Shown here: piece after piece, positions 24,576-32,565 of the stretch
How positions within the stretch are numbered: the first letter of the stretch is position 1
Layout of the letters: every line of letters starts with the position of its first letter
Source: Anaerolineae bacterium
GTDB taxonomy: Bacteria > Chloroflexota > Anaerolineae > Aggregatilineales > Phototrophicaceae
Assembly: GCA_022824365.1 (NCBI GenBank)
Contig: JAJEAA010000018.1
Location: forward strand, 124,001-188,000
Reading direction: 5' to 3'
Length of the DNA: 64,000 bases
Translations under genes and position numbers: made by a program
Notes under the pieces: model-generated
What the model saw: only the letters and a program-made list of their open reading frames with translations
The model's database searches: none
Told to the model about the DNA's origin: nothing

Positions 24576-25921
24576 AAGTGCATTTGCGCATGGTCGGTTG
24601 CCGGCTCAACCAGAGCGAAATCGACACAATGGCGCGACAGTTCAGGGCATTGGGTCACGAGGTCGTTGCTTCGCCGGAAGAAGCCGACCATTTCGTCCTT
24701 AATACCTGCGCCGTCACCAACGAGGCCGCCAAGACGAGCCGTAAGTTCATTCGCGATTTCCAGCGAAGCAACACAAATGGCGCAATCACTGTGACCGGCT
24801 GCTATGCCCAGATCGCGCCAGTTGAAATACGTCATCTCCCTGGCGTGCAGCGAGTCATCGATAACAGCAGCAAATCCAGGCTCGTATCGCTGGTCACCGG
24901 CGAAACCGTAGATGAGTTCGACGCCGAGCCAATCGAACGTCAATCCGGAACCGGCCTCCTGGGAAAGACGCGCGCCTTCGTGAAAGCGCAAGACGGCTGC
25001 GACAATGCCTGCACCTTTTGCGTCACTACAATTGCCCGCGGCCAGGGACGCAGCCGTTCCATCCCTGATCTCGTGCGCGAGCTGAATTACCTGCGGCGCA
25101 GCGGTTATCAGGAAGCCGTGCTTACCGGTGTGCATCTGGGCAGCTACGGTCATGATTTTGGCGATCGCCAGGGATTGAAGCGCCTTGTGGAAGCTCTGCT
25201 CTCCGAGACGACGATGCCGCGGATCCGTCTTTCTTCGCTTGAGCCTTGGGACCTGAGGCCGGATTTCTTTGCGCTGTGGAAAAATCGGCGGCTCTGTCGT
25301 CATCTGCATCTGCCCCTCCAAAGCGGCTGCGACGCGACGCTCAAACGCATGCGCCGGCACACGAATCAAGCGCAGTTCCGCGCGCTGATTTCATCGGCCC
25401 GCGCTCTGATTCCAGAAGTGCGAATCACCACCGATGTCATTGTCGGCTTCCCCGGCGAGACCGAAGACGAATTCGCCGAATCGGAGCGCTTTATCCGAGA
25501 GATGGAATTCGGCGGTCTCCACATCTTTCGATACAGCAACCGGCCCGGCACGCCAGCAAACAGAATGCGGCATCAGATCAGCAATGACGTCAAAAAAAAC
25601 CGCAGCAACAAACTGCTCGCCTTATCCCGGCAGATGGAGCGACAGTTCGCCGAGCGTCTGCTTGGCACAGTGCAGTCAGTCCTCTGGGAACAGGTCATTG
25701 GCGCCACGCCGCGAGGATTCATCAACACGGGCTACACCGACAATTACATGCGGGTTCGCGCCGTGCATCCGCGCGACCTGAGCAATATCGTCGCCTCTAC
25801 CAGACTAGACACATTCACCGCGGGCGAGATTCATGGTACAGTGAAAGAAGTCCTGCCGATCTTGGACCCGCCCGATTCAAGCGTTTCAGCCATTGCCGGC
25901 AGCAGCGCTTCATATAGTTAG
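24572..25921 (+). CDS. mtaB: tRNA t6A37 methylthiotransferase
   Basis: A 449-residue radical SAM enzyme that adds a methylthio group to t6A at position 37 of tRNAs reading ANN codons. The N-terminal UPF0004 domain supplies cluster cysteines C10 (GCRLNQSE), C46 (NTCAVT) and C77 (GCYAQ); the radical SAM cluster is C143-x3-C147-x2-C150 (CDNACTFC). 'HLPLQSGCDATLKRMRR' and 'TTDVIVGFPGETEDEF' follow, and a TRAM-like C-terminal domain closes the protein. The 'GCRLNQSE' opening distinguishes MtaB from MiaB and RimO. It is followed by yqeY after 14 bases. Confidence 0.93.
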   Translation: MKVHLRMVGCRLNQSEIDTMARQFRALGHEVVASPEEADHFVLNTCAVTNEAAKTSRKFIRDFQRSNTNGAITVTGCYAQIAPVEIRHLPGVQRVIDNSSKSRLVSLVTGETVDEFDAEPIERQSGTGLLGKTRAFVKAQDGCDNACTFCVTTIARGQGRSRSIPDLVRELNYLRRSGYQEAVLTGVHLGSYGHDFGDRQGLKRLVEALLSETTMPRIRLSSLEPWDLRPDFFALWKNRRLCRHLHLPLQSGCDATLKRMRRHTNQAQFRALISSARALIPEVRITTDVIVGFPGETEDEFAESERFIREMEFGGLHIFRYSNRPGTPANRMRHQISNDVKKNRSNKLLALSRQMERQFAERLLGTVQSVLWEQVIGATPRGFINTGYTDNYMRVRAVHPRDLSNIVASTRLDTFTAGEIHGTVKEVLPILDPPDSSVSAIAGSSASYS

Positions 25922-25935
25922 ACCAAGAAACAGCA

Positions 25936-26382
25936 ATGCCGAATCCTAAACAGCAATTGCAGGAAGCCCTCAAAGACGCGATGAAGGCGAAGGACAAAGA
26001 GCGCCGCAACGCCATTCGATTGTTGCAGAGCGCCATCAAGCAGGTCGAAATTGACGAGCGCCAGTCGCTGGGCGACGAAACGATCCTGGACATCCTGCGC
26101 CGGGAAGCGAAAAAGCGCCGCGAGACCATTGACGAGTTGGAAAGCGTCGGGCGCGCCGCCGAGGCGGCAAGTGAACGCTTTGAACTGGCGGTGACCGAGG
26201 AATTCTTGCCGCGACAATTGACAGACGAAGAATTGCGCCCCATCGTACAGGAAGCGATTGACGAAGTCGGCGCCAATTCTATAAAAGAAGTCGGAAAAGT
26301 CATGGGCCTCATTATGCCCCGTGTGCGCGGGCTGGCGGATGGAAGAGCCGTCAACGCGCTTGTGAGAGAGTTGTTGAGTTAG
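25936..26382 (+). CDS. yqeY: GatB/YqeY domain protein
   Basis: A 148-residue soluble, all-helical protein of the YqeY family, similar to the tRNA-binding tail of GatB and presumed to bind tRNA or assist amidotransferase function; its exact role is not settled. 'LKDAMKAKDKERRNAIRLLQSAIKQVEI' and 'EEFLPRQLTDEELRPIVQEAI' and 'KEVGKVMGLIMPRVRGLADGRAVNALVRELL' are the family signatures. Full length. It is embedded between mtaB and the HD phosphohydrolase, 3 bases before the latter's GTG start. Confidence 0.92.
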   Translation: MPNPKQQLQEALKDAMKAKDKERRNAIRLLQSAIKQVEIDERQSLGDETILDILRREAKKRRETIDELESVGRAAEAASERFELAVTEEFLPRQLTDEELRPIVQEAIDEVGANSIKEVGKVMGLIMPRVRGLADGRAVNALVRELLS

Positions 26383-26385
26383 ACT

Positions 26386-28839
26386 GTGCTTGCGTCCGTC
26401 GCTGATCTGCTCGAAGAACGCTTGAACATACGTCCCGAACGGACGGAGGCGGCCGCGCATATTCTGCTGCTTCTGTTCGCCGCTGCTATCTTCGCCCTCT
26501 GCTGCACGCTCATCATCGCGCTTGACGACATATTCTTGCGCTTCAATAGCACATCGAACCTGGGCATCGGCCGCGTGCCCACCGAGGATATCATCGCGCA
26601 GGAGGAAGGGTCCTTCATCAGCGCGATCCTCACCGAGCAAGAACGCACGAATGTCCTGGCGCAGGTCCCAACGGTATTCGCTCCGGCCGACCCCGGCGTC
26701 GCCCGCCGTCAACGCGATCTTTCGGAAAATATCCTCAATTATATTGACAATGTGCGCGCCGATTCCTTCGCTTCGCTGGAACAACAGATCGCTGACATAC
26801 GGGCCATAACATCGCTGCAATTGGACAACAACGAAAATACCATCGAAGCGATTCTGCAGTTGCCCGATGAGAGTTGGACCCAAGTGCGAACCGAAATCAC
26901 GCTCGTTCTCGAGCGCGTGATGAGCGACGAAATACGCGCCGCCGACTTGAACCGCGCGCGTGAGCAGCTTCCGAATCAGGTCAGCCTCCGCTTGAGCGAG
27001 CAGCAGAGCCAGATTGTCACCGAGATCACTTCCGATCTGATACGCGCCAATACCTTTGAGAACCCGGATCAGACGGCGATCAACCAGGCTGAGGCTCTCG
27101 CCAAGGTCGAAGATCAGCAGCGCCAGTTCATTGCCGGGCAGATTGTCGCCCCGGCGGGCCAACGCATTGACGCGCTCTCCTTTGAAGCGCTACAAGAATT
27201 GGGTTTGCTCGCGCAGACCGCCAATCGCGGCCCGAGGGTCCTGCGCGCTCTCGTAGCAAGCGCCTTGGCAACCATCATGCTCGGCCTTTACATAGGCCGG
27301 TTTGAGCCGCAAATGATATCCTTGGACCGCGCCAACCTCCTGCTGATTGCCGCGCTCTTTCTGGTCGCCCTGGCGACGATGAGAGCCTTCGGCAGCGCGA
27401 ACATTTATCTCATGCCAGCGGCAGCGCTTGGCATCGTCTACGTCGCAATTAGCACGCCAAACTTCGCTATCGTCGCCGCTGTAGGCTTCGCCTTTCTTAG
27501 CAGTTTGCTCAGCCGCAGCCCGTCGCTGGAGATCGCCAGCTTGGTCGCCGCCGGCAATATCGGCGCCATCTTAACGCTGAGGAACGCCGGGCGCCTCAAC
27601 AACTATTTCTTGGCCGGTCTCTTCGTCGGCTTGGCAAACGCGGCAGTAGTCGCGATCTTCGCGCTGCAGATCGGCTATCAGCCCAATGACGCCTCCAATA
27701 TGCTTCAAGCCTTATTCAGCGGTTTGCTCATTGTTCCGACTGCCTCCTTTGCTGTGATGTACGTATTGACCGTATCCTTGAATCTGGCGACGCCCTTCCG
27801 CCTGATGGATTTGAGCCAGCCCAGCAAACCCCTGTTGCAGCGCCTGCTGCGTGAAGCGCCGGGCACTTATCAGCATTCATTGCAGGTGGCCAACCTGGCT
27901 GAACAGGCGGCACAGGCAATTGGAGCGGATACGCAGATGACCCATGTCGCCGCCCTCTATCATGACATCGGCAAAATGAGTAATCCGTTTTTCTTCACCG
28001 AAAACCAGCAGCATATTCAGAACCCCCATGATGCCCTCTATGATCCGTATCGCAGCGCGGATATCATCATCAACCACGTCATAGAAGGCGACCAGATTGC
28101 CAAGAAGTTCAACCTGCCGAATCGAATTCGCGAATTCATTCGCGAGCACCACGGCACGACCCAGGTCTACGTCTTTTACCAACGGGCGCTGGCCGCCGCT
28201 GGCGATGAAAACGGCATTGACCCGGCCGATTTCAGCTATCCGGGTCCCATTCCGCAAAGTCCTGAGACAGCCATACTCATGATGGCTGATAGTTGCGAAT
28301 CCGCAGCGCGCGCGGTCAAGCCGCAAACGAACCAGGAAATCGCCGAGTTGGTTCACAATATCATCGAGGGGAAACGCAATTCCGGTCAATTGGACAACTC
28401 CAATCTCACTCTTAATGAATTGCGGTTAATTGAAGACACGTTCATCGACATTTTCCGCGGCTTGTTTCACCCGCGCCTGGATTACGCCAAAGCTGTTCAG
28501 CAGCCGCTGCGACCGGCCCCTCACAGCGGCAATGGAGCGCCCAAGAAGAAGGATGAGCCCGGCAAAGCCAAAGCGATTGCGGCGCCCGCGCGCTCCAACA
28601 CCGTCGAGAAAGCGGCAGCCTCCGGCGCCACGCCCTTGCCGGCGGCAAACGCAAATGCGGACCAAGCCGCTAAAGGTAAGACTCCGGCCGAATCAAGCCC
28701 CCTTCTCGCTGAGGAGCCCGGCGACTCCATCATCATGGAAGATGATGAACCCCTGGCTGACGTGCCTGTCTTGCCAAAACGCAACGGCAACCGATCGCAG
28801 CCCAAGCATCCGGTCAAGCGCGCCGACGAAGCGGATTAG
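26386..28839 (+). CDS. 7TM-HD phosphohydrolase (PgpH-like cyclic-di-AMP phosphodiesterase)
   Basis: An 817-residue membrane enzyme. Order: one N-terminal membrane helix (about 25-48), an extracellular 7TMR-HDED domain (about 55-275), seven membrane helices (about 285-475), then a cytoplasmic HD domain with 'GTYQHSLQVANLAEQAA', 'HVAALYHDIGKM' (HD near 526), 'HVIEGDQIAKKFNLP' and 'REHHGTTQV', characteristic of PgpH, which degrades cyclic di-AMP. After the HD domain comes an unusual tail of about 140 residues rich in Ala, Pro and Lys then acidic, without predicted structure. Start is GTG 26386. It lies between yqeY and ybeY, the usual neighbourhood of this gene. Confidence 0.92.
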   Translation: MLASVADLLEERLNIRPERTEAAAHILLLLFAAAIFALCCTLIIALDDIFLRFNSTSNLGIGRVPTEDIIAQEEGSFISAILTEQERTNVLAQVPTVFAPADPGVARRQRDLSENILNYIDNVRADSFASLEQQIADIRAITSLQLDNNENTIEAILQLPDESWTQVRTEITLVLERVMSDEIRAADLNRAREQLPNQVSLRLSEQQSQIVTEITSDLIRANTFENPDQTAINQAEALAKVEDQQRQFIAGQIVAPAGQRIDALSFEALQELGLLAQTANRGPRVLRALVASALATIMLGLYIGRFEPQMISLDRANLLLIAALFLVALATMRAFGSANIYLMPAAALGIVYVAISTPNFAIVAAVGFAFLSSLLSRSPSLEIASLVAAGNIGAILTLRNAGRLNNYFLAGLFVGLANAAVVAIFALQIGYQPNDASNMLQALFSGLLIVPTASFAVMYVLTVSLNLATPFRLMDLSQPSKPLLQRLLREAPGTYQHSLQVANLAEQAAQAIGADTQMTHVAALYHDIGKMSNPFFFTENQQHIQNPHDALYDPYRSADIIINHVIEGDQIAKKFNLPNRIREFIREHHGTTQVYVFYQRALAAAGDENGIDPADFSYPGPIPQSPETAILMMADSCESAARAVKPQTNQEIAELVHNIIEGKRNSGQLDNSNLTLNELRLIEDTFIDIFRGLFHPRLDYAKAVQQPLRPAPHSGNGAPKKKDEPGKAKAIAAPARSNTVEKAAASGATPLPAANANADQAAKGKTPAESSPLLAEEPGDSIIMEDDEPLADVPVLPKRNGNRSQPKHPVKRADEAD

Positions 28840-28844
28840 CCCGT

Positions 28845-29330
28845 GTGGCGACTCAAATACAGTTTCACAATCCTGACCAGTACCGCTTGAATGAGGAGCG
28901 CCTGAAACGCGCTGCGCAAACTGTCCTGGAGCAATGCGCCGTGTATCCCCGCGCCGGAATGACAATTGTCATCACCAGCCAAGACAACTTGCGCGAGCTT
29001 AATCAGCGTCATCGTCTAATAGACGCCCCGACAGATGTATTGTCCTTTGCCGCGCCCTCTCTGCCCGACGAAATCAGCGAAGAACAAACATATCTTGGCG
29101 ATGTAATAATTGCCTGCGAATACGCCGCGGCGCAAGCGGCAGCGAAAGGCGCGCCCCTTGAGGAAACTCTCTGCCTTCTTGTCATTCATGGTACGCTGCA
29201 CTTGCTGGGATACACGCACGACGCGCCGGAAGCTTGCGAGCGAATGTGGGAGGCGCAAGCCAAGGCTTTGGAGAGCTTGGGCATAAACCGCGCGCTTGTG
29301 GATAGATATGAGACGGTCAAGCGTGCCTAA
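28845..29330 (+). CDS. ybeY: Endoribonuclease YbeY (rRNA maturation factor)
   Basis: A 161-residue zinc-dependent endoribonuclease needed for 16S rRNA 3' processing and ribosome quality control. The metal triad is H115, H119 and H125 in HGTLHLLGYTHD, and 'APTDVLSFAAP' with 'YLGDVIIA' precede it as in the family. GTG start at 28845, five bases after the HD protein stop. The dgkA start lies within its last codons (29308), so the genes overlap and are coupled. Confidence 0.94.
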   Translation: MATQIQFHNPDQYRLNEERLKRAAQTVLEQCAVYPRAGMTIVITSQDNLRELNQRHRLIDAPTDVLSFAAPSLPDEISEEQTYLGDVIIACEYAAAQAAAKGAPLEETLCLLVIHGTLHLLGYTHDAPEACERMWEAQAKALESLGINRALVDRYETVKRA

Positions 29331-29760
29331 GCGATTCCAGCGCGACCTGCGCCCGGCGGCAGAGTCAGATCCCGCCGCAAGCAGCTATCGCGTCAGCTCC
29401 AATCGGCTGCAAAGTCTTGCCTTTGCCCTGGCCGGATTCGCTTACATGCTGCGCTACCAGAAGAACACTCGCATCATGGCGCTTGCGACCATCACAGTCA
29501 TTGGAGCAGGTCTGTGGCTCGGCATAGATGCCAATGGCTGGGCGGCATTGAGTCTCGCGATCGCGCTGGTATGGCTTGCTGAATTCCTAAACGCCGCGAT
29601 AGAAGCCGCGGTCAATCTAGCCGCGCCGACCTATCACCCGTTGGCCAAAACGGCGAAGGATGTGGCAGCCGGCGCTGTGCTGGCGGCAGCGATATCCGCC
29701 GCCATCGTCGGAGTTCTCATTCTTGGACCGCCTTTGCTGGAGCAGTTAAATTCGCCTTAA
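29308..29760 (+). CDS. dgkA: Diacylglycerol/undecaprenol kinase family membrane protein
   Basis: About 150 residues with three membrane helices, of the prokaryotic DgkA family that phosphorylates diacylglycerol or undecaprenol. An N-terminal basic segment of about 30 residues precedes 'SLAFALAGFAYMLRYQKNTRIMALATITVI'; the catalytic/metal region is 'EFLNAAIEAAVNLAAPTYHPLAKTAKDVAAGAVLAAA', in which the 'KD.AAGAV' motif is diagnostic. Gram-positive-type members are undecaprenol kinases that recycle the cell-wall lipid carrier, which is the more likely role here. ATG 29308 overlaps the ybeY 3' end; GTG 29296 is an alternative. Confidence 0.88.
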   Translation: MRRSSVPKRFQRDLRPAAESDPAASSYRVSSNRLQSLAFALAGFAYMLRYQKNTRIMALATITVIGAGLWLGIDANGWAALSLAIALVWLAEFLNAAIEAAVNLAAPTYHPLAKTAKDVAAGAVLAAAISAAIVGVLILGPPLLEQLNSP

Positions 29761-29771
29761 CTCTGTGCCTT

Positions 29772-29789
29772 GGCTCAAGCTGAGCCTTT
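29772..29789 (+). terminator. Weak hairpin after dgkA
   Basis: GGCTCA (29772-29777), loop AGC, TGAGCC (29781-29786), then only TTT. It is a plausible but weak end for the housekeeping operon. Confidence 0.3.
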
Positions 29790-29863
29790 AGCGTCAGGGT
29801 ATAGGAATAGAATTGTGATACAATACAGTTCCATTGAATGTGTAAAACATTTCGGACGAATCC

Positions 29864-31060
29864 ATGTCCCAGAGCCCTGACTCAGCCTCCGAAAATTCTT
29901 CCTCCAGGCGCGGACTCCGAACTATTCTCAATCCCGTCTTATCTTCAATTGCAAAACTGCTGACCAGCTCAGGAAGCGGATCAAGCGCCAGAAGCGGAAT
30001 CGGCCACTTGGGACGCCAGCGCGCTCTGCGATTGTCTGCCTTGCTCGCCCCTCGCAATCGGCTGAGAGTTGGCGCAGCCGCCGGCTTAGTCCTGGCTTCC
30101 GGGTTGCTGATTTCCGCGGTACTTAATCGGAACATCGAACAGTTGCCCCCGAACAACGCCATCTGGTTGGATAGATCTTGGGTCTACGGCGATCTCGACG
30201 AGAGGCGGTTGGGCGAGTTTGTAAATCGCTTGGTTGAACACCGCATTGGCAAGGCTTACGCCTACGTCAGTTCGCTTGGCGCAGACGAACGCTGGTCAGG
30301 CGGAGCGCAAGGCGCTGCCAATTTCATGAACTCTCGCGACGCCGTCGCTCAGTTCGTCGAAACATTCAAGAGCAAAGGCGATGAACTGGAAATCCTCGCC
30401 TGGATTGAGATCTGGACGCATCTGGACAACGTTGACGGCTATCGCCTGGATGACAGCAATCTGCACCAAAATATCGCTGAATTTTCCCGGCTGCTCGTCA
30501 AGGAAATGGGTTTTGACGGCGTATTGCTTGATGTCAAACCGATGTTCTCCGACAATGATGATTTTATCCGCCTGACCCAACGAGTGCGCGCGGCCGTCGG
30601 CGCCGAAAGCGCTATCGCCATCGCCGCCACTGCTGATCTAACTCCGCCCGATCTTCGATTGCAGAATATCCCGTCAATTGCGCCCGGCACAATGTGGTCG
30701 CCTATTTTCAAACAGCGTGTCATAGCCCCGGCCGACGAGGTCATCTTGCTCATGTACCAGAGCTACCGCCAAGAACCGCTGGATTATGTGAACTGGGTCG
30801 CTTATCACATCGAAACCTATGCCGATCTCGCGGAATCCAGCACAAAAATCCTGGTGAGCATCCCTAACTACGGTGGCGCGAGCAATGCGCACAACCCGGC
30901 GATCGAGACGATGGCAAACGCCCTTGACGGCGTCAACGAAGGTTTGCGCCGCCTGGACGAAGAGAGGCGCGCCTTGGTAACCGGCGTCGCCATATATTCC
31001 GATGAGCAACTGAGCCAAGCTGATTGGAACGTGTTCCGCGAACAGTGGCTGCAACGCTAG
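29864..31060 (+). CDS. Exported TIM-barrel-like protein, GH18-like with altered active-site motif
   Basis: A 398-residue protein with a Ser/Arg-rich cytoplasmic N-terminus of about 65 residues, one membrane helix (about 67-88) and an external domain. The domain shows barrel-like strand sequences 'IGKAYAYVSSLG', 'LEILAWIEIW', 'GFDGVLLDVKPM', 'AIAIAATADL', 'DEVILLMYQSY' and 'KILVSIPNYG'. 'DGVLLDVK' (218-225) stands where family 18 glycoside hydrolases have DGxxxDxE; the position of the catalytic Glu is K225. It is either a non-hydrolytic barrel that binds glycans or a member of another family with its own catalytic residues. It is followed by an aminotransferase gene after 15 bases. Confidence 0.65.
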   Translation: MSQSPDSASENSSSRRGLRTILNPVLSSIAKLLTSSGSGSSARSGIGHLGRQRALRLSALLAPRNRLRVGAAAGLVLASGLLISAVLNRNIEQLPPNNAIWLDRSWVYGDLDERRLGEFVNRLVEHRIGKAYAYVSSLGADERWSGGAQGAANFMNSRDAVAQFVETFKSKGDELEILAWIEIWTHLDNVDGYRLDDSNLHQNIAEFSRLLVKEMGFDGVLLDVKPMFSDNDDFIRLTQRVRAAVGAESAIAIAATADLTPPDLRLQNIPSIAPGTMWSPIFKQRVIAPADEVILLMYQSYRQEPLDYVNWVAYHIETYADLAESSTKILVSIPNYGGASNAHNPAIETMANALDGVNEGLRRLDEERRALVTGVAIYSDEQLSQADWNVFREQWLQR

Positions 31061-31075
31061 ATCGGCCCGCCCGAT

Positions 31076-31906
31076 ATGCCCGCCCTGGTTAAACGACTGA
31101 CCCCTGCCGGACTCGCGGACGTCAACTACATCGCGGAAAACCTGCGCGACGCGGCGCGGCACGAGCCTTGTGACGGCGTATACACAGTCAGCAATACCTA
31201 CAACTCAACACAGACTTTGCTGCTGGGAGCTCATCTTGACCGTCTCGAAGATTCGGCTTTGCGCGAAGGTATTTCGCTCCAACTGGACCGCAACTGCCTG
31301 AGGCGAGCCTTGCGCCAAATGATCGTCCACTCCGGCTACGGCGATGCGCGCTTTCGGATTTCTGTTCCCGCAAATGCTCCCGACGAATTGTTGCTCACGA
31401 TCGAACCATTTCAACCGCCGGCGCCTCATGCCATCATCGAGGGCGTACGCTGCATAACAACCGCAGCCGTCGCGAGGAGCAATCCTGCCTCCAAGTCAAG
31501 CATGTGGATGCACCAACGCGAATCTCTCCTTTCGGCAATGCCGGCGGGCATCTATGAAACCTTCCTCGTTGATTCCCGCGGCGCCATCCTCGAAGGCTTG
31601 ACTTCCAACTTCTATGCTGTCAACAATAGTCAATTACTGACAGCCGGTGATGGCGTGCTGGCTGGTATCTCGCGCAAGATCGTACTTGAGGTTTGCATCG
31701 GCATACTCCCGCTGCGCTGGCATGCGCCACGGCTGGAAGACCTGCCTCTTTTCAACGAAGCCTTTCTTACCAGCAGCAGTCGAGGCATCATCCCCGTCGT
31801 TGAGATTGACGGCGTGGCGATAGGCGATGGCAAGGTCGGCTTGTTCACGCGAAAACTGCGAACCGCGTATGACCGCTGGGTCGCTGATCACTTGGAAGAA
31901 TTGTGA
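31076..31906 (+). CDS. Class IV aminotransferase-like PLP protein
   Basis: A 276-residue fold-type-IV PLP protein related to branched-chain aminotransferases and 4-amino-4-deoxychorismate lyases. The C-terminal half contains 'YETFLVDSRGAILEGLTSNFYAV', 'GVLAGISRKIVLEV' and 'LFNEAFLTSSSRGIIPVVEIDG', the usual order of the PLP phosphate and cofactor glutamate contacts. The Schiff-base lysine is probably the K in 'NPASKSSMWMHQ'. The N-terminal domain is diverged, so transaminase or lyase activity cannot be chosen from sequence. Its last base overlaps the next gene (TGATG at 31904-31908). Confidence 0.8.
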   Translation: MPALVKRLTPAGLADVNYIAENLRDAARHEPCDGVYTVSNTYNSTQTLLLGAHLDRLEDSALREGISLQLDRNCLRRALRQMIVHSGYGDARFRISVPANAPDELLLTIEPFQPPAPHAIIEGVRCITTAAVARSNPASKSSMWMHQRESLLSAMPAGIYETFLVDSRGAILEGLTSNFYAVNNSQLLTAGDGVLAGISRKIVLEVCIGILPLRWHAPRLEDLPLFNEAFLTSSSRGIIPVVEIDGVAIGDGKVGLFTRKLRTAYDRWVADHLEEL

Positions 31907-32301
31907 TGCGGCGCCTGGCTGGCATTTGGAATGCTGTCAAGCTTGTTGGCTCGGCCCGCGATCTGGCCATTGAGACGCGCCGCCTTGAATGGAACGTGAC
32001 CTTGCCCAATACCTTTTTCCTCCAAGCCGAACACTGCGATATCAGCTTGTCCTGGCACGATCAACTCAAGGTCTTGGCAACACTGGAACTACCAGCGAGC
32101 TTCGGCTGGCAATGGACGACTGAGCAAGATGAGGCGGGCTTATATATCGTTGCCAGGCGGAAACCGCTTATCGGCAGCATCGGCCGAGGGAAATTCACTT
32201 TCGCCCTGCCCCAAGGCCTCCACCTTTCGCTTAAGCTGGAGAATTGCCAACTCTGCTGGGACCGCCTCCATACTTCGCTAGAGTTGCCGCCTTTTCAATA
32301 G
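31906..32301 (+). CDS. Unknown 131-residue protein
   Basis: I do not recognise this protein. It is soluble, with many Trp and hydrophobic residues in alternating pattern, suggesting a small beta-sandwich; there is no signal peptide. Cys at 'EHCDIS' and 'ENCQLCW' could be metal ligands but the spacing does not fit a known motif. ATG 31906 overlaps the preceding stop codon, so it is translationally coupled to the class IV aminotransferase, and it is the last gene before a terminator. Confidence 0.6.
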   Translation: MRRLAGIWNAVKLVGSARDLAIETRRLEWNVTLPNTFFLQAEHCDISLSWHDQLKVLATLELPASFGWQWTTEQDEAGLYIVARRKPLIGSIGRGKFTFALPQGLHLSLKLENCQLCWDRLHTSLELPPFQ

Positions 32302-32327
32302 AATGCCATCAGAGTTTTCATCCCTTC

Positions 32328-32356
32328 TTGTATTCCGCGCGCGGCTGTGATAGTGT
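32328..32356 (+). promoter_or_regulatory. Promoter of the sulfurtransferase operon
   Basis: TTGTAT (32328-32333), 17-base spacer, extended -10 TGA-TAGTGT (32348-32356). The predicted start of transcription is at about 32362-32364, on the ATG of the poly-cysteine leader ORF, so that ORF could be read from a leaderless mRNA. The -10 hexamer itself is a weak match. Confidence 0.4.
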
Positions 32357-32362
32357 AAGCGT

Positions 32363-32425
32363 ATGAGCAAATCTATCTCCGTCAGTATGTTTACGACCTG
32401 TTGTTGTCTGGGCTACAGCCTATAG
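32363..32425 (+). CDS. Poly-cysteine leader peptide
   Basis: A 20-codon ORF, MSKSISVSMFTTCCCLGYSL, with three consecutive TGT Cys codons at 32399-32407 and stop TAG at 32423-32425. No ribosome site precedes it, which fits a leaderless start. It precedes a Cys-related operon and is followed by competing antiterminator and terminator hairpins. Poly-cysteine short ORFs acting as cysteine-responsive attenuators have been described upstream of sulfur genes in mycobacteria; this one has the same architecture in a different phylum. Confidence 0.7.
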   Translation: MSKSISVSMFTTCCCLGYSL

Positions 32426-32470
32426 GCGGGTGAGTTTGGTTTGCCAGCAGCATGGTTGTTCGCTACCAAC

Positions 32471-32498
32471 AAGTCAACCCGCACAGGTTGGCTTTTTT
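32471..32498 (+). terminator. Intrinsic terminator ahead of the sulfurtransferase gene
   Basis: Nine-base arms 32471-32479 and 32486-32494 (one G-U pair), loop CGCACA, U-tract TTTTTT (32493-32498). It lies 68 bases before the sulfurtransferase start. It could also end transcription from the preceding operon. Confidence 0.8.
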
Positions 32499-32565
32499 GA
32501 TTGTGCAGTCCGAGCGGGCAACCACTGTAGTACCTCGAAAGACTAGTGAAACGGGAGAAGCAAGC

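Larger units (their letters stand above)
32363..32498 (+). promoter_or_regulatory. Cysteine-responsive leader-peptide attenuator
   Basis: Directly after the leader stop codon, GCGGGTGA (32426-32433) can pair with TCAACCCGC (32474-32482), eight base pairs with one bulged A. That pairing uses the 5' arm and loop of the terminator at 32471-32498. When Cys-tRNA is scarce a ribosome would stall on the three Cys codons and leave GCGGGTGA free, forming the antiterminator; when Cys is plentiful the ribosome reaches the stop codon, covers the segment and the terminator forms. The mechanism is inferred; the complementarities and codon run are seen in the sequence. Confidence 0.68.
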
